From Athripsodes cinereus (taxonomy: Eukaryota > Arthropoda > Insecta > Trichoptera > Leptoceridae): a stretch of 64,000 nucleotides of DNA. The position numbers were made by a program, and so were the translations under genes. The stretch's first letter is position 1. Each line of letters opens with the position of its first letter. Below are positions 22,183 through 33,857 of the stretch, in pieces. The notes beneath the pieces are model-generated. The model saw only the letters and a list, made by a program, of their open reading frames with translations, ran no database searches and was not told the DNA's origin. Location of the stretch: NCBI GenBank assembly GCA_947579605.1, contig OX388310.1, forward strand, positions 62,001-126,000. The letters run 5' to 3'.

Positions 22183-22434
22183 TGGCTTAATGCACAGATG
22201 TGGTAAGTGCCGCAGAGGTCATTTTACCGGGGAGCATTTTGAAAGTTTACTTATTGGTTTGTTTATGAATTTGAAGGCTTAATACATTATCATAATCACT
22301 GATTCATTATTTAGAACTTACCATATTCATGTACAATAATCTTTGAAAAAAAAAATGTTTTTTGTGTACTTTTCTTTGTATCTCGATTTGAACAAAAATT
22401 GTACTTACCACATCTCTGCACTAAGCCATCGATT
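22183..22434. mobile_element. MITE with about 25-bp inverted termini
   Basis: Left TGGCTTAATGCACAGATGTG and right CACATCTCTGCACTAAGCCA are inverted repeats (few mismatches) enclosing about 250 bp without coding potential. Target duplication not certain. Confidence 0.6.
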
Positions 22435-22445
22435 TATAAATCACA

Positions 22446-22662
22446 AGCGGTCCACACCGGCTTCACATGGGTAGATAGGTATTTAAAAAAAAATTTACTA
22501 AGGATCCTTAATTTTTGGAAAATATAATATAGCCTTTGTCACCCGGGGCAGGTGTAGCTTCCCAACAGTGAAAGATTTTTCAAATTGGTTATATAGTTTC
22601 GGAGCCTATTCAATGTAAACAATCAAATCTTTCCTATTTATTTTTTAATATTAGTATAGATA
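22446..22662 (+). mobile_element. RTE-like LINE 3' tail, copy 1
   Basis: Begins AGCGGTCCACACCGGCTTC and ends TTTTTAATATTAGTATAGAT, a 3' terminus typical of RTE elements. A second copy at 46642-46862 matches it closely along its length. 22663-23039 shows nothing recognisable. Confidence 0.65.
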
Positions 22663-23039
22663 ATGTAATACAAACTAGTTAGCTTATCTTATCACATTGT
22701 TATTATTATTCACAGGCATTCCACCCGGTTATGAGTGATTTGTGATATCTCATCAAATAGACACTATTTAACTGGAGCTACTTTTCACAAAGTTAACATT
22801 TATAACAATTTAGTTTATATATTTTACAAAATGAACATTCTGATATTTTGAATGTGTATGTGGAATAAATATTAATAATTTGTAAATGTAAATATTGCTA
22901 TGATTGTATTAGTGAAATCACAATTTGTATATCTGATGTATTGAGATGGTTGTCGTTGTTGTTTTATGTGAATCTAGTTATTAAGTTATATAATCATTGA
23001 TTGATTGAGTCGACATTGATTTTGTAAAACTCCATTATA

Positions 23040-23232
23040 TTGATATAATGAAAACAAAATTGTTTTTGGTTTTACTACGATTTATTTGTTAAATAAGTTA
23101 CCAGGTTTCGACCTATGAGGTCATTATCAAAACGTCATAGTTTGACAATGACCTCATAGGTCGAAACCTGGTAACTTATTTAACAAATAAATCGTAGTAA
23201 AACCAAAAACAATTTTGTTTTCATTATATCAA
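23040..23232. repeat. foldback repeat with hammerhead-ribozyme-like cores
   Basis: Two arms of about 92 bp (23040-23131 and 23141-23232), inverted and almost identical, with a 9-bp spacer. Each arm, read outward, contains TTGA(C/T)AATGACC, a small hairpin, TCGAAA, then ACCTGGTA. This resembles a hammerhead core (CUGAUGA, stem II, GAAA, short stem III). A single-armed relative with the same flank (TTGAGTCGAC...TTTTGTAAAACTCCAT) lies at 62930-63115. Possibly a Penelope-like or retrozyme remnant; that is inference. Confidence 0.6.
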
Positions 23233-24362
23233 TTATATAGGTAATCATATTTGGCTGGATAAATTTATTTTATTGTAGTCATAAAAGGAAGCTCAACTAT
23301 TGTTATTGTATTTGCTACAGTCATTACCTGGTTATTTTTAATTAAATACGCTTTTTAAATATTAAGTTGCTAGTTATAATAATTTTTATACTTTGATCAA
23401 TAGTGTAAAGAGATTGATTACAGTGGAAGAAGTATTTGCCAAACGGTTTGACATTGTGTTTATTTAGTATTCAAGTAAAGTAAATTAGGGATCACCTGGA
23501 AGGAAATTACATATATACAATTTCATACTGACACACATTATACACTTGTGGGTTACATGATAGTCTTTGTGTAGTTAAAGTGAGATTCTTCACTTTAATT
23601 TATTTCTTCTTTTCACCCTACTCTCAGAATTATTAATAATCAACATTCCCAATATACTGTTGTCATTTTCATACAAATGGCGCATTGGTAAAGTGGTTAA
23701 ACTCCATAGAGTGAGTAATAATACTTAGTTGATCTTTGGTCAACTCGGCCCTCAGATACAGATAGATGATTTCATGTAAATATTTTGCCAGAGTATCCAA
23801 TAAAACACCACTTGAATCACAATTGAGTTTTTCTCTCAGTTAATTAGCACTAAATGAAACTACATATTTATTAAATTATTTTTGAGTGTTTTAAGTGTAC
23901 CTAATGCAAATTAATTTTTAGGGTAAGGTGTAAATAGTGGAAATTGTATATTTTTCACAACAATCCAATAATAAAATGTATATTTTGTTAATAAATGATA
24001 CTAGACATGTGTCTCTAATTAATATGAAGGTCTCTTATCTTATATATTTTCTAAGCTTTACTGTGTCATCACATTCTGTATTTTTTTGTTGTTAAATTAC
24101 TTGAATAAAATAAATGCACTCTTTAAAATAAATCCTTCAGTGTTATTTATTTTATCCTCTTCTCATAACTATAAATATATGCCATATGGCAAAATGGTCA
24201 CATTGTTTACAAGGTGATTTTTTTTCATTAGGATAGTAGTGAAATGAATGACAAAAATTAGGTGACAGCATTGTAGCAAACAAATATATGGAAAATTGTT
24301 AAACAGTACCTACCTATACTTAAACAAGCTACATTTTATAAAAACAAAAAAATATTATAAAG
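23233..24362. other. intergenic; possible tRNA-like SINE at about 23678-23820
   Basis: ATGGCGCATTGGTAAAGTGG at 23678 resembles a tRNA-derived A box, and the segment downstream (CTCGGCCCTCAGATAC) is SINE-like. Nothing else in this stretch supports a gene. Confidence 0.3.
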
Positions 24363-24375
24363 TTAAAGCTTCTCA

Positions 24376-24432
24376 GCAGCCGGATAGTGTTTTGATCAAG
24401 AACTCACTGGTTCAAGCCCCGCTGCCGACTTA
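24376..24432 (+). repeat. tRNA-derived SINE head
   Basis: CAGCCGGATAGTG and GGTTCAAGCCCCGCTGCCGA form a tRNA-like segment with a B box (24410-24420). It lacks a full cloverleaf, so it is a SINE remnant and not a tRNA gene. Confidence 0.45.
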
Positions 24433-24604
24433 TTTCATTTTCATCAAACAAGGGTATAGTTTAATATGAGAATGTAAAAAAAATAAACTTTATTGTAAAA
24501 CTTGATACGGTACAAAAGGTAAGTTTATTGCCTTCAGGCAATTTCCTGCAACCAACCAGTTGTTAAAGGGAAATAAATGTTTATAATTTTAACAAAAACA
24601 CGTT

Positions 24605-24660
24605 ATTGAAGAGTTTTTCGCAACGACCTTTCGGAGTTTCTTGGAACTCCATCTACACAC
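24605..24660 (-). repeat. foldback motif related to the hammerhead-like repeats
   Basis: On the minus strand GTAGATGGAGTTCC, a hairpin (GGAGTTCC/GGAAACTCC type) and CTCCGAAAGGTCG follow the same order as the repeats at 23.1 and 41.4 kb, but the CUGAUGA box is degraded. Confidence 0.3.
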
Positions 24661-25126
24661 GTCCGTAGTGATAAATTTCAGGATGTAACTGCAAAATATA
24701 TCTTTAATATTATGTATTATGCATATATACAAGCACATACATATTCATAAATGAAGTACGAAATAAAATATATTTACATAAGTGTAAATAAGAGGGAAGG
24801 GGGGGGGGAGAAAATGCTTACGATGGATTATTTAGAGTGAGATTATGATGCTTTACGTCTTGACGAGCAAGTCTGATTATTCCATAACCAAGCTGCACGT
24901 ATAGTGAAAGAAGATGTGAAAAAAAGTTGAATGATGAGGGGGAATAGTTAAGATTAAAGAATTTATTAAAAGTAAATATAAACATGGTGAGTTATTGTAC
25001 ACATAATATTAAATATAACAATAAAAAATTGTAATCCCAAACAGCAATAGTATTGCTGGTATAAGGGGACATAAGACAAACAAATATTAATTCCAAATCA
25101 TATCATAATCACAAACACAATCACAA

Positions 25127-26824
25127 TTACTCCCTCTCTTCAATCAGTTGCTTCCTCAGTTTTTTGTTGAAAAATCCAAGGCTATTAGCTTCCTTAATGT
25201 GGTTTGGCAACGAATTGTATAATCTTGTAGCAGAGTAGAGAAATCCATATCTTTCTCGATTAGTACGCGGTGTGTCACATCTTATGTGCTCTCTCGTTCT
25301 AGTAAATCTACTGTGAGTATTATTGTTATAGGTCAAATTCATATTCGATTTAATCATTCCATGTTTCACTCTGTACATCATCTTTGCCTTTTCCATGAAA
25401 ATTAGGTCATCCAAATTAAGCATGTTCGTCAACTTATATAGTTCAGCGGTTCTTGTGAATAGCCCCAAATTAAATATAACTTTTATTGCTTTATTCATCA
25501 ATCTTTTGACAATTCCGCGAAGTTGCGAACTGCACTGTGACCACAGAGCCATGCCATATACTATTCGAGGAACCACAAAAGCATTGTAGATTAGTTTTTT
25601 TGTCTTTGTATCAAACATGTCAGATCTTCTCATTAAACCTATTATTGGAGCAAGTTTTTTTAAAAGAGTTCGTATATGATTCAACCATGATAGCTTTTCA
25701 TCAATTTCAAGTCCCAAGTATTTAACACAATTGCTTTGTTTTATTTCAATTTGGTTTATTACCAGTTTAAGACTAATAGTAGATTTATTCTTTTGTTTTA
25801 GTATCATGAAGTTTGTTTTTTCAGCATTAATTGTCAGACAGTTTCTATTCAACCATGAAACATATCTATTCAAATCATAATTAATCAGGTTTTCTAACAT
25901 TTTCGCTTCACTACCACTATAAATCAAAAGTGTGTCATCAGCGTAAACAAAATATTTCCCCTGTAGGTTAGCAAAACGAAGATCATCAATGTATAACAAA
26001 TACAACAATGGACCAAGTATTGATCCCTGCGGCACCCCGACCTCGACAGGCAACCGATCACTAGAGTTCTCAAGATTTCTTGTAATAATATATCTTTCCT
26101 TTAAATAACTTTCGATAAGTTTTAATGCATTGCCTCTAAATCCCATTTTGTTCAGTGAGCACAAGAGGTTTACATGGTTCACCGTGTCAAATGCCTTGGA
26201 CAAGTTGACAAATATAGGCACAACATAATTTCCCTTGTCAAGTTCTCTATTAATGTAGTTCATGGCATCTATCAGTGCAGTGGAAGTATTGCTTCCCTTC
26301 TGGAAACCATACTGACAAGGATCAAATCCACAATTTTTATTGATGAAGGCAACAAATCGTGTGTGTAAGACTTTTTCAAAAATCTTACTGAGTGTACTTA
26401 ACAAACTAATTGGACGATAGTTGCCTGCCTCTTTTTTGCTTCCCGATTTATGTATAGGTATTATATTTGCTGTCTTTAAGCAATTAGGAAATTCACACTT
26501 AGAAATAGATTCATTAATCAATCCTGCCAAAGGTTCAGCTATAACTTCCTGCAGTATCTTTACATCCATTGCCGTTACTTCATCATATCCACTAGCTGCG
26601 CTGTTTTTTAGGTTTTTTATTGTGTTCAAAATTTCTGATTTTTCAGTTGGAGCAATGAAAATACTATCACGAGGGGAGTCCGTTCTATTCAGGTTCAGGT
26701 CAGAATTACTATTATGATTCTGTTTAAACTTCAAAGCCAATTTTTCACCTATAGAAGCGAAATATTCATTCATAATATTTGCAACATCTTGGCTATCATT
26801 TACTATTCGACCAGATATCTCCAA
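25127..26824 (-). pseudogene. LINE D reverse transcriptase
   Basis: 565 open codons. Visible motifs are SAASGYDEVTA, NYRPISLLSTLSKIFEK, QYGFQKGSNTSTALI, LSKAFDTVNH, GVPQGSILGPLLYLLYIDDL, FVYADDT and LGLEIDEKLSW, in the order of the RT fingers, palm and thumb. No RNase H follows. The polymerase core residues are present, but the parent ORF is broken upstream, so no full-length product is expected. Confidence 0.88.
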
Positions 26825-27014
26825 TTCTCCAATTCCTTTTGATTTATTATTTTCCCTTTTTCCAAATGAGTCGTTTATAATTTTTCAAAATTTTTTACTA
26901 TCTCCATTAGTTTTCTCTATTTCTGATTCCATAAACATTCTCTTCGCCCTTCTTACTTCATGAGACACTTTATTTTTATAAATTTTGTATTTATTTTTAA
27001 TGCTTTCGGGTGTA

Positions 27015-27728
27015 TTAGGTTTCTTCTGCATAGAGTAGGTATAGTTTGTTTCTTATATTTATCATGTCCATTATATGAGAAGTCATCCAACTATTGTTTA
27101 TTCTCATTCTGTAACGTTTCACAGTAGTAGCCGCAAATTTAGACTCTTGGATGACACTTGTAAATTCTTCAAAATTAAAAACTTTTTCTCTTAAACGATT
27201 GGAAACTAATTCCCGAAATAGGGCGAGATTGACAATTTTTCTTTCGACAAATTTCAGTTTTTCCTTTGGTTTGAGAATATTTGTAACATATATATTCAAC
27301 AATTTATGATCTAAGCCCGGCCAGTCACTCAAATCCACTGAAAATGTATTGCCTATAGAATCATCCAGAATGTGATCAATCAATGTACTCGATTCAGTTG
27401 TCACTCTTGTCGCATTTGCATGATTCAGATTATTTATTATTTTATAATTATTAGATTCAATCACACATTTGTATGTAAAAGTCGTTAATGAATCAACATC
27501 CAATAAATCGATATTAATATCTCCTATAATAATCATCCTATCATAGGTCTGCAATATTCCATCAAGCTCTTCAATAAACTCGTTGACTCTATTATTTGTA
27601 GGCGATCTGTATAAAGTACATACTTTTTGATGTTGTTCATTAATAATAACCTCAACAATTAACATATTATATTTCTCAGATTCGTATATCAAATTAAACT
27701 TTAGATTATCTTTTATGTATATCGCCAT
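27015..27728 (-). pseudogene. LINE D endonuclease
   Basis: 237 open codons of an APE-type endonuclease lacking its N-terminal strands. Motifs: TLYRSPTNN, IIIGDINIDLLD, TLIDHILDD and GLDHKLL. It belongs to the same element as 25127-26824, which it precedes in transcription. Confidence 0.85.
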
Positions 27729-27790
27729 GCCGCCGCCTCTTGTTTCAGAATCCCTACAGTTATAAATGCAGTTAGAGATGCAAAAGGCAT

Positions 27791-29037
27791 CAAACTAGAT
27801 TTTAGGTAGTTTGGAGTGGATGGACTGTGTAGTATAGAGATTACGCCACTGTGACATTTTCAACTATTTGAGCTCGTTTTGATATTGAGAGATAACATTA
27901 AATTTATGAAGCTCAAAACTGAAACCAACAATGTATTTAGGTTTATAAATATAAACAATTCGTCTTTAAGAAATAATGAAATAGGGCATATAACTACAAT
28001 TTAAAATAAAAAGGTAAGTTTATGAATAAAAATCGGACCGAATCGCCATTCACTTGACATAGTTATGTAGTGTCTTAAGACAATGTTTTGCGTCGCTCGT
28101 TTAGTATTTTTCAGCGCTTATCTTTTATAACAATGGCCCATATTTTGCAGCTCAGTTATGAATTTTTTGACACTCGATATTCGCCAACTTGGTTTTTTAA
28201 TGCACAGTTGAGCATTTATTTTCTTAGTTGCTCAAAAAATATTTTCATTCTTCTGATACGTAAGGCAAGTAGAATGAGAGTTATCCTAATTTCTTCTTTC
28301 ACCTAAAAATTCAATATACTAATAAACTTCCAAAATCCCTTCCACGTAACGAATCAGACACATAGAAAATGTCATCCAGCAAAACAGCTTTTCATCTCCA
28401 GTAAAATCTTGATAATTGCGTATAGGTTTCACAAATCCACTGACAATATTTCTTTGTATACCAACCAAAACTTAGTCCATATATTGAGTTATAAACATAG
28501 TAATTAGTATTGAATGGTATCTACAGAAATTTCCTCATACTATTTTGGCCAAATTTATAACCAGCGATTAGTCAATAAAAGACACCGACTAGTGGGCATT
28601 TAATGAACTAAATGACAAGAAATGAACAGCAAATACAAGTTCTGCTACAAATTGCGAATACTTGTACATTGTTCAAATCAGATCAGTCTTGCAAGAACAA
28701 TGCACTACACAAGAGAACACAAATTCACTTAAATATTAGGTACCAGCCGTAGACACACATTGATAATCTTTTTATACTAAGTTCTATTATTTAGCTGGAG
28801 TCACATGAATATTTCATAGTGAAATAAAATAATAACTTCAACTTTTATAAACAATATAATGTATTTGACATAATCAAAATGTGAATGTAAGAATAATTAA
28901 CATGATAACCAAAATAAAAAAAAAGTCTTCACTGATAACAACTGGAAACATTTCTCAGATCTCGTTTATAGGTACTTAATTATAATAATATGATGTAAAA
29001 AGATAAAAAAAGAAACTTGTGAAATTATTGTTAGTAA
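27791..29037. other. intergenic, no gene seen
   Basis: Short reading frames only (for example 28088-28306) with no recognisable motif. The stretch is AT-rich and contains the 3' flank of the ribose-5-phosphate isomerase gene. Confidence 0.4.
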
Positions 29038-29817
29038 TCAATGTGGAGTACGCTCTGTGACACTACCATCAGCTCTGCCAAAATATGCTTTCTGTGCCAT
29101 GTTGATGAAGAGGCCTGTCTCCACCACACCAGGGATCATCTTGATAGTTGTATTCACTTTATCCCAGTCCAGGGACTGGTCACTAAACTTCCAGTCAAGT
29201 ATAAAGTTGCCATTGTCTGTAACACACGGTCCAGCCTTGGCAACTGCACTCCTCAAGACAATCTCCCCCCCGTAAAGTTTTGATATCTTGTTTCGCACAG
29301 GCACATAGGCCAGTGGCACTACTTCTATTGGAATGCCTTTCTTGTATTGATCTCCTAGTTGCTTAGAATCTTTAGTGTAATCTGCAATTACAACAAAAGT
29401 TTGACTACATGAAGCGAGTATCTTCTCTTGCAGAAGGCACCCACCCCCTCCCTTAATAAGCACCATTTTCTCATCCACTTCATCAGCTCCGTCTATGGTG
29501 ACATCAACTGCAGGGTGTGTTTCTAAATCTCCAAGAGGAAGGGCATGTTTCAGGATAAGCTGCCTGGACTGAAAGGAAGATGGTACACATACTACATTCA
29601 GTTTCTCCTGTTCTACTCTCTGTCGCAGCCTCTCCACGGCGTATACAACAGTAGAGCCGCTACCAACTCCCACCACGTGGCCCTGCTTTACGTACACATC
29701 AACAGCCCGGTGAGCGGCAATCTCTTTGGCCTTCTCCAGAGACATTCTATTACATATGTAGTTACAAGATCCAGGAAATAATTTCACCACGTTTGATATT
29801 CTCAATACAAGTAACAT
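29038..29817 (-). CDS. ribose-5-phosphate isomerase A
   Basis: 259 residues in a single exon. It interconverts ribose-5-phosphate and ribulose-5-phosphate in the non-oxidative pentose phosphate pathway, in the cytosol. Family signatures are all present: [13 protein letters not shown] (about 50-62), [23 protein letters not shown] (about 104-116) with the catalytic Asp/Glu cluster, [13 protein letters not shown], and the C-terminal GVVETGLF. Length fits the family once the first 24 residues are discounted; translation may start at ATG 29817 (a hydrophobic MLLVLR... leader) or at the internal Met 25 ([11 protein letters not shown]), where other family members begin. The gene is intronless in this window, which could mean a naturally compact gene or a retrocopy; the frame is fully intact. 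Confidence 0.95.
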   Translation of the reverse strand: MLLVLRISNVVKLFPGSCNYICNRMSLEKAKEIAAHRAVDVYVKQGHVVGVGSGSTVVYAVERLRQRVEQEKLNVVCVPSSFQSRQLILKHALPLGDLETHPAVDVTIDGADEVDEKMVLIKGGGGCLLQEKILASCSQTFVVIADYTKDSKQLGDQYKKGIPIEVVPLAYVPVRNKISKLYGGEIVLRSAVAKAGPCVTDNGNFILDWKFSDQSLDWDKVNTTIKMIPGVVETGLFINMAQKAYFGRADGSVTERTPH

Positions 29818-31318
29818 GAAACAGATATTACTAATGGTATAATACAGTCACAAATTAAACTTCTCTAAACTTTCTACACGAGATCATACTTATCACTTAT
29901 CACAACTTTTCAGACATTCAAATTCAATTTGACATTATTTTGACATTGGCATAATAACATTGCCGCGATTTTGACCATAGACAACATTGCAAGATTACAT
30001 GGACCTAAATAGAGTAATGGACAGACACTTTGGTAAACATTTTGTAGCTGCGCGGGGAGGGGAATGACGACCATTTTGTAAGAAATAAATTTTGTTCGGT
30101 GCGTCGCATTTGGGCTGCGTTCAGACAGTCACCGAGTGATCAGTCGACGACGCATATTTTGAAAGTACCTATACAATGCCAGTACGCATTCATAGTGTTC
30201 ATGTACTGTATGTTACTATGTTTTCAAAATGTGTAACAAAATAAGAATTATAGTCTCAGAAAATATACTCGATTTCTGCGTAATTGTCATTTATAATTTC
30301 TGACGCTGATTCAGTGAATTCGTTTGGATAAATTTAGGATATAAACTTGTAACAAGTATTTGGGAAGTATACAAGCTCAGAAAGTTAGATAATGGAATAA
30401 TTAAAAAAAAAAGTATAAAGCAATTAGTTATAAACTAATCAAGTAGTTATTACTTTAACTGTTATTATCAAATTATTATCTTTCTGATCGGATTTTTTTT
30501 TTTATTATTTTGACATATTCATGCTTGTTTGAATTGATATTAATTAATGCAATTTTTTTTATCGTTGACATTTTGTTTCCTATTGACTTCTTATGTTTTG
30601 CTTTGTCCTTTTTTTATTATTGACTGTTGCTTCATTAATTTTTCACTTCAAATCTATGTTATAATGTATTCTTGACTATTGTATCTGTTTGTGTTTGTTG
30701 TTTGTTATACTGCTTGATTAACATTAACATGTAAAAGGCTCACGCCGTGTGTTGTAAAATAAAATAAAAAAATAAATAAACTGTTAATTTTAAAGATACC
30801 TATTAAAATAATTTATTCCTTCGTTAGAGACAAAAATATTTTTATCATTTAAAAGAAACACAAAAGTACTTGAATGCTACTATAAAAAGGCGCCAGTCAA
30901 ATAATAATAAAAATATTAATTATTTAAATATATTCATAATTTACATCTTTTACACGTCGGCGAATTTAAGAAATTATAACAAAAAGTAAATCCAAAAAAA
31001 AATTTTTTTTAAAAGTTATAAAAGCAATAAAAAAAATAATAAAAAGACGTAAAAAATAATGGCGCCATTACGATAACATTGGGTCATAAAACGCTCTAAG
31101 TTATTCACGATTATCCGGATTACATTCACCACTCACTGCAACTTCATGGTCGTTCAGGTCAAACGACTCCGAGTGACATTTATGCTCCCATGAACCAACC
31201 CTTGTATTTGTATGTTTAGTTGTTTTAAAAATGTTTCAAGTTTTTGCACATCAGTTGAATTTTTCATATCGGTTTTTGTTTTTATATCTAGAAGAATAGG
31301 AATCATCTTATGATTAAC
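29818..31318. other. upstream of ribose-5-phosphate isomerase; no further gene
   Basis: Contains the likely promoter region of the minus-strand isomerase gene (29820-30050, GC-richer than its surroundings). The rest is AT-rich sequence with A/T runs and no motif I can assign. Confidence 0.4.
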
Positions 31319-31836
31319 ATGGTGATGTGCGCTATAAATGGTTGTGGTTATAAATCCAATCCAACTTTCGCAGGAAACAGGATTGTCATATTTTCGGTAA
31401 GTTGTTTTGTATTGTAGTTTTTATCTTAATATATTGCGATTTTAAAGTCGTTTATATTATAATTCGTATACTTATAAATGATCATAATAATGTTATAAAC
31501 GTTCTATATAATTATCTGTCCTTATTCTCCTATATCTACACATGTAACTTGTTTTCCATTCTGTCATCTGACAATACAAAGAACCTACAATCTGATGTTT
31601 GGTTTGTTTACCCGTTAGAATGAAATGTTTCATGCATACAAATCTGATCAGGTTAATGATATTATCGCATGTTTATAAACAAAATCATTTTTTGTAGTTT
31701 TCCAAAGGATCCAGAAAGGAGAAACTGGACATTATCCAATATTTGACACCAAGTAAACGTAGTGTTTTGTGTTCAAAAACATCTCGTTTTTCTGCGAGGT
31801 TGGAGAAAAACGTCATTCTTACGAAATATCCTGAGT
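31319..31836 (+). pseudogene. THAP-domain remnant
   Basis: ATG 31319 opens an exon-like segment with C-x4-C (VMCAINGCGYK) ending at a GTAAGT (31397). After a TTTGTAG acceptor (31697) the sequence reads FPKDPERRNW in one frame and PSKRSVLCSK in another. These are the beta-strand and C-x2-H signatures of THAP zinc fingers in order. The frame does not match across the junction, changes again inside the second segment, and the final zinc-ligand His is replaced. Best read as a decayed THAP-type gene or P-element-like transposase start. A frame continues to 31952 without family features. Confidence 0.5.
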
Positions 31837-31952
31837 TTCCCGCTCATTTGCAAGTTCGTGTGTTTTATATTATTCATTTAGATATATCCTTCAATTGTCA
31901 TTCATTCTCTCCATATTGTGTGTATATGAAAACAAAGTTTAAAAATAAATAA

Positions 31953-32740
31953 TGATTTTGAAATGAAATACTCAATTTTATTTACTCATCCTATTCCCTA
32001 TTTCATCAAGTATATGAAAACATTAAGTTATGTGGCATTGTAATTATTTTAAGAAGTAAATATAATGTTTTCTGATACTGTGAATAATTTCCATACATTG
32101 CCCATACAAATGTTAAATAAAGTATTTCCTACAAAATGGCCACCGTCGATTTCCCTTCCTCACTTTTTGGCTTCGCTGTCATTCATACAAATTACTATAA
32201 ACGTTCCATCCCCTACCTACATACATCCATGCAAGATTACAAGAGCCAAAAATACCTACACCTACAAAATAAAGACATCAAACAATGTCCCTCTTTATTT
32301 ATCTTTAATTATTTTTATTTGTTGAAAATATTAATTGTAAGTTACTATAAGCATTATTACAGAAAAAGTAGGTATGTCGTTATTCCATATTGTGGTATTC
32401 AGGCGTAGTGGTTCGAGAATGAAAAATTGATATTGCTGTCGGAAATTTAATTTTTTAAAATAAATTACCCAAACTTATAACATAAACATTAAATAAACAC
32501 AGAATTGAGCTATGAAATATATTTTTTCCATGAATATGTTACATTCTTTAAGTCGATTAAAAAAATATAATATAAAACATAAAAAAACAGCATTCCACGT
32601 TTTTTGGGTCTTGAATTAAAATAATGATAAATATTAAGGAGAGGCGAACTTTGAAAAAAAATGTAAGAGTAAACAATAAAAAAATCAGACTAACTCTAAC
32701 CTAACCTACAAATTAGTCGAACGTTAAAATTTAAGTACTT
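31953..32740. other. intergenic, no gene seen
   Basis: AT-rich; overlapping short frames at 32065-32408 have no recognisable domain or codon bias. Confidence 0.4.
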
Positions 32741-32747
32741 GTACTTG

Positions 32748-32962
32748 TGCATGCGTGACGGTGTGACGCGGAGGCTAACACACGTCTTGCCATTGAGTCA
32801 CGAGGTCCCGGGTTCGATTCCCGGCCAGGGTAAAACGAAGAACCTTTTTCAAATTGTCCCGGGTCTGGGTGTTACATGTACCTACATGTGTTCAGTGCAT
32901 TGTATATGTGTATCGTCGTGTTAGTACCCAAAATACAAGATTCATATCTTAGTTTGGGACTA
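32748..32962 (+). repeat. tRNA-derived SINE, family 1
   Basis: A tRNA-like head with B box GGTTCGATTCCC (32811-32822), a body with GTCCCGGGTCTGGGTGTTAC, and a tail containing CAAGATTCATATCTTAGTTT. Polymerase III promoter boxes and the absence of a complete acceptor stem fit a SINE, not a tRNA gene. Confidence 0.6.
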
Positions 32963-32984
32963 GCTCGGTCTGTGTCTATACAGA

Positions 32985-33115
32985 GTTCGTCGGTAGCCTA
33001 GAGGTAGAGTCTTGGCCTTGTGAACAAGGGGTCCGGGGTTCGATCCCAGGTGCCGGCAAACTCCCCTTTCACGACACAAGCTTTTAGCTTACTGTGAAAG
33101 GTGTATAAGGTTGTA
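32985..33115 (+). repeat. tRNA-derived SINE, family 2, copy 1
   Basis: A box TAGCCTAGAGGTAGA and B box GGTTCGATCCC followed by the conserved body ACTCCCCTTTCACGACACAA. Two further copies occur on the minus strand at 49793-49935 and 55815-55930. Confidence 0.75.
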
Positions 33116-33857
33116 AGGTGGCAGCAGACACAGAAAGACACAAGCAGATCCACGACCCTAGACATCCCCTTTACAATCACCGGATGGCACCTCCAAGATT
33201 AGGATCGAGAAAAAGCTTCCTTAAGATCACAAATGACCTTACAACTTTGTCAGAAAAGCGTAGAGAGGAATTGTGGAGGCAGGAACTTGGCGACAATCCA
33301 TGGATGATGCCATCTGAAAGCACAAACACCGTGCATAGTCTGAACTACCCCACGTGGAAGACACTGAATAGACTAAGAGTTGGGGTGACAAGGTGCAAAA
33401 GTAACCAGCGGAAGTGGGGCTTTTTGGATGGAGAGGACGCCAGCTGCGACTGTGGGGAGGAGCAGAGTGACTCTCACCTATTGCAATGTCCGCTGATGCG
33501 GAATGCATGTAATGTGAGTAGGGGATTCGATCCCGACCCTTTTTTCTAATCCCGGGATTTCGGGATTATCTATAGTTGATCCCGGGATCCCGGGACTAGT
33601 CCCGGGATTGTATTGGTAATGTAAAGTGGTAACAAAAAGTCAGTAGGCCATGTCAAAATCACTTTTTTTTTTACTTATTTGGCAATGAATTTAAGTTTTG
33701 AATCTGCAAAAAGTCGGTTAAACAAAATTACACTTCAAACTTCTTCTAAAATAAACAAACAAGGCACTTCTGTTTATGATTTATAAATGTAACAATTTAA
33801 CTTTTTTTATATTTTTAAATTGAATTCTTGTATTTGTATTTATTTCATAGTTTTAAC

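Larger units (their letters stand above)
24870..27790 (-). mobile_element. LINE D: non-LTR retrotransposon without RNase H, 5'-truncated and mutated
   Basis: Minus-strand element with endonuclease (27728-27015) and reverse transcriptase (26824-25127) in a Jockey/CR1-like arrangement. One frameshift near 27015-27040 and one in-frame TGA near 26888 separate the two open segments. The 3' UTR runs to roughly 24870. The 5' end is lost in the endonuclease, near 27790. Confidence 0.85.

Noticed and set aside
32994..33050. A tRNA gene
   Set aside because: A and B boxes are present but the acceptor stem does not close and three dispersed copies share a non-tRNA body, so it is a SINE.
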